Shown here piece by piece: positions 1 through 8,317 of a stretch of 64,000 nt of DNA. How positions within the stretch are numbered: the first letter of the stretch is position 1; each line of letters opens with the position of its first letter. The stretch comes from Streptomyces acidiscabies (GTDB lineage Bacteria; Actinomycetota; Actinomycetes; Streptomycetales; Streptomycetaceae). A program made the position numbers and the translations under genes. The notes beneath the pieces are model-generated. The model saw nothing but the letters and a program-made list of their open reading frames with translations, did no database searches and was not told the origin of the DNA. The stretch spans positions 2,128,001 through 2,192,000 of the forward strand of contig NZ_JAGJBY010000001.1 in assembly GCF_020010905.1 (NCBI RefSeq), read 5' to 3'.

Positions 1-244
1 CGATGATGTCGGGATCGGTGACCCCGTACTTGTCCAACAGCTTGCGCAGATCACCGACGTTGCGGAAGTTGAGCGCGCCCGACTCGATCCGCTGCAAGGA
101 CGCCTCGGAGATCTTCAGCCCCACGACTGCCTGCTTCCGGGAGAGCACCCCACCCCGGTCGCCGAGCCCGCAGTTCTCCCGCAAATGACGCATCTGAAGG
201 CCGAGTTCGAGTCGTTGGGCGGTGCGCCCGCGCTTGGCTGCCAT
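1..244 (-). CDS. XRE-family helix-turn-helix regulator (N-terminal part; runs off the left edge)
   Basis: The minus strand reads from an ATG at 244 to the edge of the window, giving 81 residues starting MAAKRGRTAQRLELGLQMRH. The N-terminal region has the layout of an XRE helix-turn-helix: a basic start, LGLQMRHLRENCGL, the turn around SRKQAVVGLKISEASLQRIE, and SGALNFRNVGDLRKLLDKYGV. In Streptomyces such proteins usually carry a C-terminal DUF5753 ligand-binding half, which would lie outside this window. It is divergent from the small ATPase at 451-876, a pairing typical of whiJ/abaA-like developmental loci. Family confident; target unknown. Confidence 0.8.
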   Translation of the reverse strand, partial: MAAKRGRTAQRLELGLQMRHLRENCGLGDRGGVLSRKQAVVGLKISEASLQRIESGALNFRNVGDLRKLLDKYGVTDPDII

Positions 245-450
245 GTGCACCTCTCTGTGCTGTCGTGCGTACGGCAAGTGACCGTGTGCAGAGTGTGGCA
301 CTCCGTGTGCGACCGGCGCAGGCGAATGCTCAGATTCAGGCATAGTCCACTTCGTCCATCACTGATGATTCAGCGGACTTTCGATTGCAGTCGAACGGCC
401 CACCCCGCCACCGTGGACCCACAGCGGCAACCGAAAGGACCGGACCCCAC

Positions 451-876
451 ATGACCACCCCCGTCCCCACCCCCACCACCCCCGTCACCGAATCCTGGAA
501 CATGAGCTACCCCATGACGCTGCGGAGCGTCCCCCTCGCCCGCCGCCAAACCCTCCGCCGCCTCACCCTCTGGAACTGGCCCGGCAACAAGGACGACGCG
601 ATCCTGATCGTCTCGGAACTGGTAGCGAACGCGATCCGCCACGCCCGCCGCCCCGGCCACGAACTCTGGCTCCACCTGGCCCTGTTGGAGGACGAGGAGA
701 ACACCCTCCTGATCGAGGTCTCGGACCCCACCCTCACGTTCCCCACCCTCTGCGAAACCCCCACGACCGAGGCCGGCCGCGGCCTCCAGGTGGTCACCGC
801 CCTCACCACCCACCTCTCCTGGCACCCCCACCAGGAACTCGGCAAAACGATCACGGCCCACCTCCCGCAGCGCTGA
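451..876 (+). CDS. ATP-binding protein, RsbW/SpoIIAB-like (GHKL ATPase) anti-sigma type
   Basis: A 141-residue protein whose start at 451 is supported by a GAAAGGAC ribosome site just upstream; an in-frame ATG at 385 lacks one. It shows a GHKL fold: N box SELVANAIRHA (Glu and Asn for Mg-ATP), G1 box LIEVSDPT, and G2 box GRGLQVVTALTTHLSW. The first 20 residues are a Pro/Thr-rich leader. Stand-alone proteins of this type in Streptomyces act as anti-sigma kinases or as partners of XRE regulators in abaA/whiJ-like loci. The divergent XRE gene at 1-244 fits the second role. The specific partner cannot be read from sequence. Confidence 0.85.
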   Translation: MTTPVPTPTTPVTESWNMSYPMTLRSVPLARRQTLRRLTLWNWPGNKDDAILIVSELVANAIRHARRPGHELWLHLALLEDEENTLLIEVSDPTLTFPTLCETPTTEAGRGLQVVTALTTHLSWHPHQELGKTITAHLPQR

Positions 877-977
877 ACACCAGTTCCGGTCCAACCACCC
901 GCCACGCCAACGAATCCGCACGGTCACCGAGCCATACGCTCGGCGGACGGAACTCGCCGTCGGCGCAGGAGGCGAAC

Positions 978-1583
978 GTGAGTTGGGCCTGGAACTCGTA
1001 CGCGGACGAACTCGCGACGGCTGTCCTTCTCGGCGTACCGACATGCCTCGGCTTGGCCTGGACGTTCCACAACTGGCGCCGCCGGAACAGAACTCCGGCT
1101 GACGTAAGACGCGACGTACTCCTGGACGGCCTGCTGATCGCGTCGCTCCTGCCGTACCTCTACGTCACGCTGTCCCAGGGATACGGAAACCAGCGAACGC
1201 TGAGCCTGATGCCGTTCGGCGAACTGTCGGCCTCATTCGCCTCCTCCCAACTGGCTTTCTCGGACGTCACACTCCTCAACGTCGGCGGAAACACGGCACT
1301 GCTCCTAGTTTTCGGTGCCCTTCTACCAATCCGGAGTCGCCGTTCCAGAACCCTGGGACGGGTGGCCACCATCGCGGCACTCCTCTCGACGGCCGTGGAA
1401 ATCACCCAGTACGCACTGGCGGTGGGCCGCGTATCGTCCACGGACGATGTCCTGCTCAACACGGCGGGCGCGGTGGCGGGAGCACTGCTGACCCGCAACT
1501 GGTGGCAACCACGAAGCACCGACCGACCCGAGACCGTACCTATCAGGGATAGCTGGTCGTACCGGTCGCACGACGGCTCGTGA
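978..1583 (+). CDS. VanZ-like family membrane protein
   Basis: A 201-residue integral membrane protein. The GTG start at 978 follows GCAGGAGG at 965-972. Hydrophobic helices cover roughly residues 10-30, 48-66, 100-116, 126-145 and 155-170. The VanZ signature is visible in the second half: LLNVGGNTALLLVFGALLP, then TAVEITQYALAVGRVSSTDD and LLNTAGAVAGALL. VanZ proteins are named for teicoplanin resistance, but most chromosomal copies have no proven function. The 3' end overlaps the convergent secreted-protein gene by 41 nt. Confidence 0.8.
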   Translation: MSWAWNSYADELATAVLLGVPTCLGLAWTFHNWRRRNRTPADVRRDVLLDGLLIASLLPYLYVTLSQGYGNQRTLSLMPFGELSASFASSQLAFSDVTLLNVGGNTALLLVFGALLPIRSRRSRTLGRVATIAALLSTAVEITQYALAVGRVSSTDDVLLNTAGAVAGALLTRNWWQPRSTDRPETVPIRDSWSYRSHDGS

Positions 1584-2097
1584 GGTCGTCACTGTCCCAG
1601 TTGCCGGTGACACGTACATAGAAGTAGTAGGTGTCGGCCGGCCTGCCGGTCCAGCTCACGGTTCCGCCGGAGCAGGGCAGGGTCTTCATGCCGTGTGAGT
1701 CATCACCGGGAAAGTCCTCACTGTGGAGTGTCACCTGTACTTCCTGGGACGAGCCGCAGCCTGCCGACGGTGACCCGCTGGTGTTGGAGATGCCGTTGAT
1801 CTGAATCCGGTGGGTGCCTGCGTCGACTGCGGTGTAGTGGCGGGACTCGAACCCGATCTGAAAATCGGCGACCCATGTGAACGATCCACCGCGGAAGCCG
1901 ACTTCACCGCTGGCTGATCCGGATTCCGACCTGAACTCAGAACCTTTGTCGAACAGGATGATCTCCTCGCCGCTGCCCCTGGACACATGCACGGGACCGA
2001 TACGCGAGGAATCGGCTGCACTGGCCGGAGCGACGGTCACCCCGATACTGATCAGCGCGGCAGAGAAGGACAGCAAGGTGCTGGTGGCTCGATTCAC
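1543..2097 (-). CDS. Secreted hypothetical protein
   Basis: A 184-residue protein starting GTG at 2097, behind the strong ribosome site AAGGGGAG. It begins with a Sec signal peptide: MNR, a hydrophobic stretch at residues 8-23, and a likely cleavage after APASA (27/28). The mature part is polar, has two cysteines that could form a disulfide, and is rich in Gly, Ser and Thr, with aromatic and beta-prone stretches such as ADTYYFYVRVTGNW, suggesting an extracellular beta-sandwich. I recognise no enzyme motif. It overlaps the 3' end of the convergent VanZ gene. Confidence 0.7.
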   Translation of the reverse strand: MNRATSTLLSFSAALISIGVTVAPASAADSSRIGPVHVSRGSGEEIILFDKGSEFRSESGSASGEVGFRGGSFTWVADFQIGFESRHYTAVDAGTHRIQINGISNTSGSPSAGCGSSQEVQVTLHSEDFPGDDSHGMKTLPCSGGTVSWTGRPADTYYFYVRVTGNWDSDDLTSRRATGTTSYP

Positions 2098-2293
2098 GTC
2101 TCCCCTTTGAGGTCAGAACAGGCTAATTCCGCGAATTCGACGTCGGCCTGATTATCGGGTCTCCCTAAAGACTCCGCATGCCGCCCACTGAACCTCGCCC
2201 TAACCGTCCACAGACCGCATCACGATCACCGTGACAGCCGCCTCCCTCAATTTCGCTGACCGCATTGGACGCTCCAGGCCAACAGGGAAATCT

Positions 2294-2566
2294 CTCCACA
2301 CCCCCGCGTACGCGGGGACCACAGCGTGACCCCTCTCGCGGGCCGAGAGGGGATGGGAACATCCCCGCGTGCGCGGGGACCACGAGCGGACGGTCCAGGT
2401 CACGCACACGCCCGGGGGAACATCCCCGCGTGCGCGGGGACCACGAGCGGACGGTCCAGGTCACGCACACGCCCGGGGGAACATCCCCGCGTGCGCGGGG
2501 ACCACACGGCGGAATGGTTTCCGACCTGGCTTTTTTCGGGAACATCCCCGCGTGCGCGGGGACCAC
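2294..2566 (-). CRISPR. Type I-E CRISPR array, 5 repeats and 4 spacers, no cas genes in the window
   Basis: Five 29-nt repeats lie at 2294-2322, 2355-2383, 2416-2444, 2477-2505 and 2538-2566. The last four are identical (GGGAACATCCCCGCGTGCGC then GGGGACCAC on the plus strand). All spacers are exactly 32 nt, giving a 61-nt period. On the minus strand the repeat reads GTGGTCCCCGCGCACGCGGG..., matching the type I-E (E. coli-like) repeat orientation, so I infer transcription on the minus strand with the leader beyond 2566. The repeat at 2294 differs at its outer end (CTCC for GGGA, plus two internal changes), as expected of a leader-distal terminal repeat. Spacers 2384-2415 and 2445-2476 are identical. 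No cas gene is visible in these 64 kb. Confidence 0.93.
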
Positions 2567-3033
2567 AGTCCATGACCTGGCCCTTTACCCAGGCGAGCCA
2601 CCGTTTCTCATCGCTTCCCGGGAACCGGACATTTCGTCGCCCCTCCCCGAACCCCCGGCCCAAACCGTATCCCCGCCATCCCTACCCACCCACCTCCGTC
2701 GAACCCCTCAGCGCCCCACCCCACATCCACGCCGAGCCCCCACCTCAACCCGACAACCCGCGCCAGCCCCGTCCGCTCCGTAGGGTGATTGCCGAAGGTG
2801 GAGTGTCCTCGACGCGATCTCTGGTAGCCCGGCGCGAACATCCCCGGCAGCAGAGACGCTCCTCCGGGCCCGTGGAACCCGGCGCACTCCGCAGTGACAC
2901 GCGACGGCCCACCCTCACACGGCGAGGGAAATTACGGGCGAACCGCCGGGCCACTCAACGACCAAACCCACCGAAGAATCGAGGCCAGTACTCCAGCTGC
3001 AGTTCGTGATGATCCGTGGGGCAAAGTGGGGGC
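2567..3033. other. Gene-free stretch between CRISPR array and GNAT gene (probable CRISPR leader side)
   Basis: 467 nt with no convincing gene on either strand. Its left end is next to the conserved (leader-proximal) end of the CRISPR array and should contain the crRNA promoter, reading leftwards; I see no clear -35/-10 pair. A -10-like TAGGGT occurs near 2782. A 10-nt piece, GAACATCCCC at 2836-2845, matches the inside of the CRISPR repeat but has no flanking match. Confidence 0.5.
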
Positions 3034-3537
3034 ATGACTACGTACGAGACGATGCCGTTCCACCTTGAGACCGAGCGGCTGATACTGCGGCCGTGGGCTG
3101 AGTCGGACGCCGCTGAGTTCTGCGCCCTCCTCTCCGAACGCGGCAAGGGGACCCCCACGGTTGAACACATCCGGACGTCCATCGCGGAGCTGCTCACCGC
3201 GACGGCGACTACGGGGATCGCCCTGTTGCCCATCCAGCGCCGCGACGAAGGCGACTTCATCGGCTACTGCGGGCTGATCATCGGCCGTTCCACTGTGGAG
3301 GAGCCTGAAATCGCGTATGAGCTGTTCCAGCGCGCGCATGGGCGTGGCTACGCCACCGAGGCGGCCGGCGCGGTGCTCGATGCCGCTATCGCGACCGGGC
3401 GGAAACGGCTCTGGTCGACTGTCGGTGCGTGGAACACACCGTCGCTCCGTGTCCTTGAGAAGCTCGGGTTCGAGCGGGATCACGTTTCCACGGAAGACAA
3501 CGGTGAAGTGGTCTGGCTCACACGCTCGTTGCCGTGA
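3034..3537 (+). CDS. GNAT family N-acetyltransferase, RimJ/RimL type
   Basis: A 167-residue acetyltransferase. The ATG at 3034 follows a GTGGGGG stretch; an in-frame GTG at 3016 would add six residues. The N-terminus HLETERLILRPWAESDAAEF is the standard opening of RimJ/RimL-like GNATs. The acetyl-CoA pyrophosphate loop is RAHGRGYATEA, followed by a helix and the C-terminal SLRVLEKLGFERD segment typical of the fold. It transfers an acetyl group from acetyl-CoA to an amine; the substrate (ribosomal protein N-terminus, antibiotic or small amine) cannot be deduced. It appears to be a single-gene unit. Confidence 0.85.
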   Translation: MTTYETMPFHLETERLILRPWAESDAAEFCALLSERGKGTPTVEHIRTSIAELLTATATTGIALLPIQRRDEGDFIGYCGLIIGRSTVEEPEIAYELFQRAHGRGYATEAAGAVLDAAIATGRKRLWSTVGAWNTPSLRVLEKLGFERDHVSTEDNGEVVWLTRSLP

Positions 3538-3764
3538 CGTGAGAGCACGCTCCCGGGGCTTCATGCTCGCAGCGACCCGGCCTGACAACACTCACGTACA
3601 CCTCACCGGAACACGGCGAGACAAGCATCCTCCTCAGCGAGGGCGACGCCGAGTCCGTGAAAAAGTCACCGCACGCAGAAGCATGACGTACGTCAAAACC
3701 GCGGAACCCACCCCTCCACCCGCCCCACGCCCTATGCTCCTCCCCCCGCCGAGAGGAGGCCCAC

Positions 3765-4013
3765 ATGTCCCACGTCCGATGCCCCAACCCCACCTGCAAA
3801 GGACCACAGCAGCGATTCCGAGACCTGGAGGGTGCCGAGATCGCCGCAGCGGCGCAGGTCATGAGCAAGTTCGAGAGCGAGCAGGGAGAACGGTTCCGCC
3901 CGTCGGCCTACCACCGGTGCACCGGCACAGGCTGCCGGCGCATCCAGCGGAAGGACAAGTGGACGATGGGCGGAAACCTGCCGGAGGAGATGCAGATCCG
4001 GCCGGAATCCTGA
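3765..4013 (+). CDS. Small zinc-ribbon-like hypothetical protein
   Basis: An 82-residue protein with an excellent ribosome site (GAGAGGAGG) before the ATG at 3765. The N-terminus has CPNPTC and the C-terminal half CTGTGC, two Cys pairs spaced like a zinc ribbon. Charged residues dominate between them. Short proteins like this are usually nucleic-acid or protein adaptors, but nothing here shows the role. It converges with the DsbA-like gene, whose stop lies 4 nt away, leaving almost no room for a terminator. Confidence 0.6.
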   Translation: MSHVRCPNPTCKGPQQRFRDLEGAEIAAAAQVMSKFESEQGERFRPSAYHRCTGTGCRRIQRKDKWTMGGNLPEEMQIRPES

Positions 4014-4017
4014 GCGC

Positions 4018-4656
4018 CTACTCGAAGATCGGCCCCTGCGTACGGGTCCGCTTGATCTCGTAGAAACCCGGCACGGAGGCGACGGCGATCGTGCCGTCCC
4101 ACAGGCGAAGCGCGGCGTCACCCTTGGGAGCCGGGGTCACGACGGGACCGAAGAAGGCGACTTCCTTACCCTCAGGACCGGGCACAGCGATGATCGGCGT
4201 ACCGACGTCCTGCCCGACCTTGTCGATCCCCTCCTTGTGCGACGCACGCAGCTCGGCGTCGAACTCGAAGTCCTCCTGCTCGGCGTAGTCGATGAGATCG
4301 GCGGGAAGACCGACCTCCTCCAGCGCACCGGCGATCGCTTCGAGGGTCGGCCCCTCGCCGTTGTTGTGGAAGCGCGTACCGAGCGCGGTGTAGAGCGGCC
4401 CGACGACGGAGTCACCGTGCTTCTGCCAGGCCGCGGTGACGACCCGGATCGGCTTCCACGCCTTCGTCGCGAGCAGCTCCCGGTACTCCTCGGGAAGCTG
4501 GTCGAGCTTGTCCTCGTTGAGGACGGCGAGGCTGAAGGGGTGCCAGCGGATGTCGATGTCGCGCTGTTTCTGGACCTCCAGGACCCAGCGGGAGGTCATC
4601 CAGGCCCAGGGGCACAGGGGGTCGAACCAGAAGTCGACGGGGGTCTTCTCGGACAT
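4018..4656 (-). CDS. DsbA-family protein, mycothiol-dependent nitroreductase (Rv2466c) group
   Basis: A 212-residue thioredoxin-fold protein. The ATG at 4656 has GAGGAG upstream; the much longer open frame to 6663 is only read-through antisense to pepN. The start VDFWFDPLCPWAWMTSRW is the DsbA/2-hydroxychromene-isomerase-like active-site region, and GTPIIAVPG supplies the cis-Pro loop. Family members such as M. tuberculosis Rv2466c are mycothiol-dependent reductases. Here the site reads C15-P-W-A18, so the second cysteine of a CxxC pair is absent, which suggests a monothiol mechanism. Divergent from pepN with 189 nt between the starts. Confidence 0.8.
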   Translation of the reverse strand: MSEKTPVDFWFDPLCPWAWMTSRWVLEVQKQRDIDIRWHPFSLAVLNEDKLDQLPEEYRELLATKAWKPIRVVTAAWQKHGDSVVGPLYTALGTRFHNNGEGPTLEAIAGALEEVGLPADLIDYAEQEDFEFDAELRASHKEGIDKVGQDVGTPIIAVPGPEGKEVAFFGPVVTPAPKGDAALRLWDGTIAVASVPGFYEIKRTRTQGPIFE

Positions 4657-4845
4657 GTCTCTCCTCAAGAGCGCCACGGCGGGGAATGACGGAGTATTCC
4701 CGTGCCAACGTACGACCCGGGTCAACCATTCCCGGTGGTGTTCCCTCATGTGTCCGGTCAGGCGCGCATGGCAGGATCGGTGCTGTCCAGGCGTACCGCG
4801 AAACAGGTCGCGCCGAGTCCACGACTGTCTGAGGGAGTACCGCCG

Positions 4846-7395
4846 GTGCCTGGTGAGAATCTGTCCCGCGACGAGGCCAGGGAGCGGGCCGCGCTGCTGT
4901 CGGTCGACGCGTACGAGGTGTCCCTCGACCTGCGTTCGGCCGTGGGCGACCCGGTCGGCGACCGCACCTTCCGCTCGGTGACCACGCTCCGGTTCCGCTG
5001 CGCCGAGCCCGGCGCGACGAGCTTCGCCGACCTGATCGCGCCGAGCGTCACCGCCGTCTCCCTGAACGGCCGCGACCTCGACCCCGGCGAGGTGTTCGAC
5101 GGCTCCCGCATCGCCCTGGAGGACCTGGCCGCCGAGAACGAGCTGATCGTCGACGCGCAGTGCGCGTACTCCCGTACCGGCGAAGGCATGCACCGCTTCG
5201 TCGACCCCGAGGACGGCGAGGTCTACCTCTACACGCAGTACGAACCGGCCGACTCCCGCCGGGTGTTCGCCAACTTCGAACAGCCGGACCTCAAGGCGCC
5301 GTTCCGCTTCGAGGTGCGGGCGCCCGAGGGATGGACCGTATGGAGCAACGGAGTTGGGACGCAGACGGACGGCGTATGGCGGTTCGCCGAGACGAAACCC
5401 ATCTCGACGTACATCACTTGTGTGGTGGCCGGTCCCTACCACTACGTGACGGATTCGTACGCGCGGACGCTCGATGACGGTACGACGCTGGAGATCCCCC
5501 TCGGCGCCATGTGCCGCAAGGGTCTCGCCCCGCACTTCGACGCGGACGACGTCTTCCTCGTCACCAAGCAGGGGCTCGACTTCTTCCACGACCACTTCGA
5601 CTACCCGTACCCCTTCGGGAAGTACGACCAGGCGTTCGTCCCCGAGTACAACCTCGGCGCGATGGAGAACCCCGGTCTCGTGACCTTCCGCGAGGAGTAC
5701 ATCTTCCGGGGCAAGGTCACGCAGGCGTCGTACGAGGCCCGCGCGAACGTCATCCTCCACGAGATGGCGCACATGTGGTTCGGCGACCTCGTCACCATGG
5801 AGTGGTGGGACGACCTGTGGCTCAAGGAGTCCTTCGCGGACTTCATGGGCGCGTTCTCCCTCGTCGGCGCGACCCGCTTCGAGGGCGGGTGGATCACGTT
5901 CGCCAACCGCCGTAAATCCTGGGCCTATCGGGCGGATCAGCTCCCCTCCACGCACCCGGTCACCGCCGACATCCGCGACCTCCAGGACGCGAAGCTCAAC
6001 TTCGACGGGATCACGTACGCGAAGGGGGCTTCCGTACTGAAGCAGCTTGTCGCGTACGTCGGTCAGGACGCGTTTCTCGAAGGCGCGCGGCGCTACTTCA
6101 AGCGGCACGCCTACGGGAACACGCGACTTGGGGACCTGCTGTCCGTCCTGGAGGAGACCAGCGGGCGGGACATGGGGACTTGGGCCCAGTCCTGGCTCCA
6201 GACGGCCGGCCTCAACTCGCTGACCCCCGAGGTTCGGGTTGTTGACGGACGGGTCGCTGAACTCGCCGTGCTCCAGGAGGAGTTGCCCGCCCGTCCGCAC
6301 CGGGTCGCCGTGGGGCTGTACCGCCGGACCCCTGCCGACGGGGTCGTACGGTACGCGCGGGCCGAGGTGGACGTCACCGGGGAGCGGACGGTCGTAGCGG
6401 AGCTGGCCGGCGCCGAGGCACCCGACCTCGTGCTCGTCAACGACGACGACCTGACGTACTGCAAGATCCGTTTCGACGCACGGTCGTTGGAGACGCTGCG
6501 GGAGTCCCTCGGGGACATCGCCGACCCGCTCGCCCGCGCCCTGTGCTGGTCCGCGCTGTGGAATCTGACGCGGGACGCGCTGCTTCCCGCCCTGGACTTC
6601 GTGGAGTTGGTGGGGCGGTTCGCCCAACGGGAGTCCGACATCGGGGTGTTGCAGATGCTCCACGCCTGGGCCGGGTCAGCGCTCGTCAACTACGTTCCCG
6701 CTGCGGGGCGTTCGGACGCGGAGGCGTTGGTCGCCCGGGTCGCGCTGCGGGACCTTCGTGCCGCCCAGCCGGGTAGTGAACCTCAGCTCGCGTGGGCCCG
6801 GTTCTTCGCGTCGGGCGCTTCCTCCGCCGAAGACCTGGGGCTGCTGCGGGGGTTGCTCGACGGGACCGAGAAGATCGCCGGGCTCGATGTGGACCAGGAG
6901 CTGCGGTGGACGTTCCTCGATGCCCTCGCTTCTCACGGGGCCGTGGGGGAAGGGGAGTTGGCGGCCGAGCTGGTCCGGGACGACACGGCTTCCGGGAAGC
7001 GGCACCACGTACGGTGCCTCGCGTCCCGTCCGTCCGCCGCCGTCAAGGCGCAGGCCTGGGCGCAGGTCGTCGAGGGGGACGCGCTGTCCAACGCGCTCGT
7101 CGGGGCGACCATCGCCGGGTTCGCCCGGTCGTCCCAGCGGGAGTTGACCGCGCCTTACGTCGCCAAGTACTTCGACTCCATCGAGCGGGTGTGGGCCGAC
7201 CGGTCCATCCAGATCGGGGTGGACGTGGTGTCGGGGCTGTTCCCGGCGTATCCCTTGCCGGGGGCTGAGCGGGAGGTGTTGGGGGCGGCCGATGCGTGGT
7301 TGGCCTCGCACGAGGAGGCTGCGCCCGCGTTGCGGCGGCTGGTGCTGGAGGGGCGGGACGATCTGGCTCGGGCGCTGAAGGCGCAGGGGGTGTAG
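4846..7395 (+). CDS. pepN: Aminopeptidase N (M1 family zinc metallopeptidase)
   Basis: 849 residues from a GTG at 4846, preceded by GAGGGAG; the upstream frame to 4702 lacks family similarity. The start VPGENLSRDEARERAALL is typical of actinobacterial PepN. The catalytic core contains the substrate-binding GAMEN motif (residues 271-275), the zinc ligands HEMAH (H305, E306, H309) and E328, exactly 18 residues after the second His, as in M1 peptidases. The C-terminal half is the helical ERAP1-like domain. It removes N-terminal residues from peptides in the cytoplasm, downstream of proteases such as Clp. A terminator follows at 7411. Confidence 0.95.
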   Translation: MPGENLSRDEARERAALLSVDAYEVSLDLRSAVGDPVGDRTFRSVTTLRFRCAEPGATSFADLIAPSVTAVSLNGRDLDPGEVFDGSRIALEDLAAENELIVDAQCAYSRTGEGMHRFVDPEDGEVYLYTQYEPADSRRVFANFEQPDLKAPFRFEVRAPEGWTVWSNGVGTQTDGVWRFAETKPISTYITCVVAGPYHYVTDSYARTLDDGTTLEIPLGAMCRKGLAPHFDADDVFLVTKQGLDFFHDHFDYPYPFGKYDQAFVPEYNLGAMENPGLVTFREEYIFRGKVTQASYEARANVILHEMAHMWFGDLVTMEWWDDLWLKESFADFMGAFSLVGATRFEGGWITFANRRKSWAYRADQLPSTHPVTADIRDLQDAKLNFDGITYAKGASVLKQLVAYVGQDAFLEGARRYFKRHAYGNTRLGDLLSVLEETSGRDMGTWAQSWLQTAGLNSLTPEVRVVDGRVAELAVLQEELPARPHRVAVGLYRRTPADGVVRYARAEVDVTGERTVVAELAGAEAPDLVLVNDDDLTYCKIRFDARSLETLRESLGDIADPLARALCWSALWNLTRDALLPALDFVELVGRFAQRESDIGVLQMLHAWAGSALVNYVPAAGRSDAEALVARVALRDLRAAQPGSEPQLAWARFFASGASSAEDLGLLRGLLDGTEKIAGLDVDQELRWTFLDALASHGAVGEGELAAELVRDDTASGKRHHVRCLASRPSAAVKAQAWAQVVEGDALSNALVGATIAGFARSSQRELTAPYVAKYFDSIERVWADRSIQIGVDVVSGLFPAYPLPGAEREVLGAADAWLASHEEAAPALRRLVLEGRDDLARALKAQGV

Positions 7396-7410
7396 GGGAG
7401 TTGGTGTCGG

Positions 7411-7443
7411 GCGGGGCCGGCGTTTTCGTCGGCCCCGCTTTTT
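7411..7443 (+). terminator. Intrinsic terminator of pepN
   Basis: A 9-bp perfect stem (GCGGGGCCG / CGGCCCCGC, 7411-7419 with 7430-7438) and 10-nt loop are followed directly by five T residues (7439-7443), 15 nt after the pepN stop. Confidence 0.85.
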
Positions 7444-7523
7444 GATGTTCCAAGTGCGATGAGTTTCGCGGCGGTTCCCCGTCTGTATCCACAGCAACCG
7501 TCGCCGCACTTGAGGAGATCGCC

Positions 7524-8102
7524 ATGACCGCCACCTACACCTGGGACGTCTTCGCCACCCTCGACGGCTACGGCTCCTACGGTCCCGACGGCGACTGGGG
7601 CGGCTACTGGGGAAAGCAGGGCCCCGAATTCCTCGCCAACCGCCTCGCCGAGATGCGCGAAGAGCAGCGGATGGTCCTCGGGGCCAACACCTACCGGCAG
7701 TTCCTGAAACTGCTGGGCCCGATTCCCGAGGCCGACCTCGATCCGGTGAACTCCCGGATGCGCTCCCTGCCGACGACCGTGGTGTCGACGACGCTCACCG
7801 GACCCCTCGCCTGGCCGGACGTGACCGTCGCGCCCGGCGACGCCGTCGACGTCGTCGCCCGCCTCAAGAAGGAGTCCGACGTGCCGTTGCGCTCGCACGG
7901 CAGCCTGTCGCTGAACCGGGCGCTGCTGGCCGCGGGGCTCGTCGACCGCGTCCAGCTGACGATCTTCCCCGTGCTCAGCGGCCGGACCGGGACCTACCGG
8001 GTCTTCGAGGGCGCCGCCGACTTCGACCTCGAACTGATCGGGAGCCGGACGTTCGACGGGCGTACTCAGGAACTCGTGTACCGGCCCACGCTGCATGCCT
8101 GA
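7524..8102 (+). CDS. Dihydrofolate reductase-family protein (RibD C-terminal domain)
   Basis: 192 residues. The ATG at 7524 follows GAGGAGATC. The protein matches the stand-alone RibD-C/DHFR-like fold: an N-terminal strand YTWDVFATLDGYGSYG, the NADPH-binding MVLGANTYRQF, LPTTVVSTTL, and the C-terminal SHGSLSLNRALLAAGLVDRVQLTIFPVLSGR, where the glycine/serine turn and L-V-D-x-x-x-L-x-I-x-P pattern are characteristic. Such proteins are NAD(P)H-dependent reductases of unknown substrate and are common in Streptomyces. It is flanked by terminators, so probably monocistronic. Confidence 0.85.
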   Translation: MTATYTWDVFATLDGYGSYGPDGDWGGYWGKQGPEFLANRLAEMREEQRMVLGANTYRQFLKLLGPIPEADLDPVNSRMRSLPTTVVSTTLTGPLAWPDVTVAPGDAVDVVARLKKESDVPLRSHGSLSLNRALLAAGLVDRVQLTIFPVLSGRTGTYRVFEGAADFDLELIGSRTFDGRTQELVYRPTLHA

Positions 8103-8317
8103 AGCTTTGGCCCTAGGGCCATTAATTCCGCTGTCGGTGACCGTTACGGAATTCGGGTAATCGAACCCGTAACCTCCGGCTCTCTCCCCTTGGACCAGCG
8201 ATTTTCGGGCGCTTATCGGCATCCGAACATCCGTCCTTTAGTACGGCGTTGTCCGCATTTATCGACGAGCGTGTAACACCGGTTAAAGCGCGGGCCGAGC
8301 GCGGGAATCCCGATTCC

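Noticed and set aside
2836-2845. GAACATCCCC outside the array as a sixth CRISPR repeat
   Set aside because: Only 10 nt match and the distance from the array does not fit the 61-nt period.
4657-6663. N-terminal extension of the DsbA-like gene to 6663
   Set aside because: The extension is antisense to pepN; the conserved protein and ribosome site begin at 4656.
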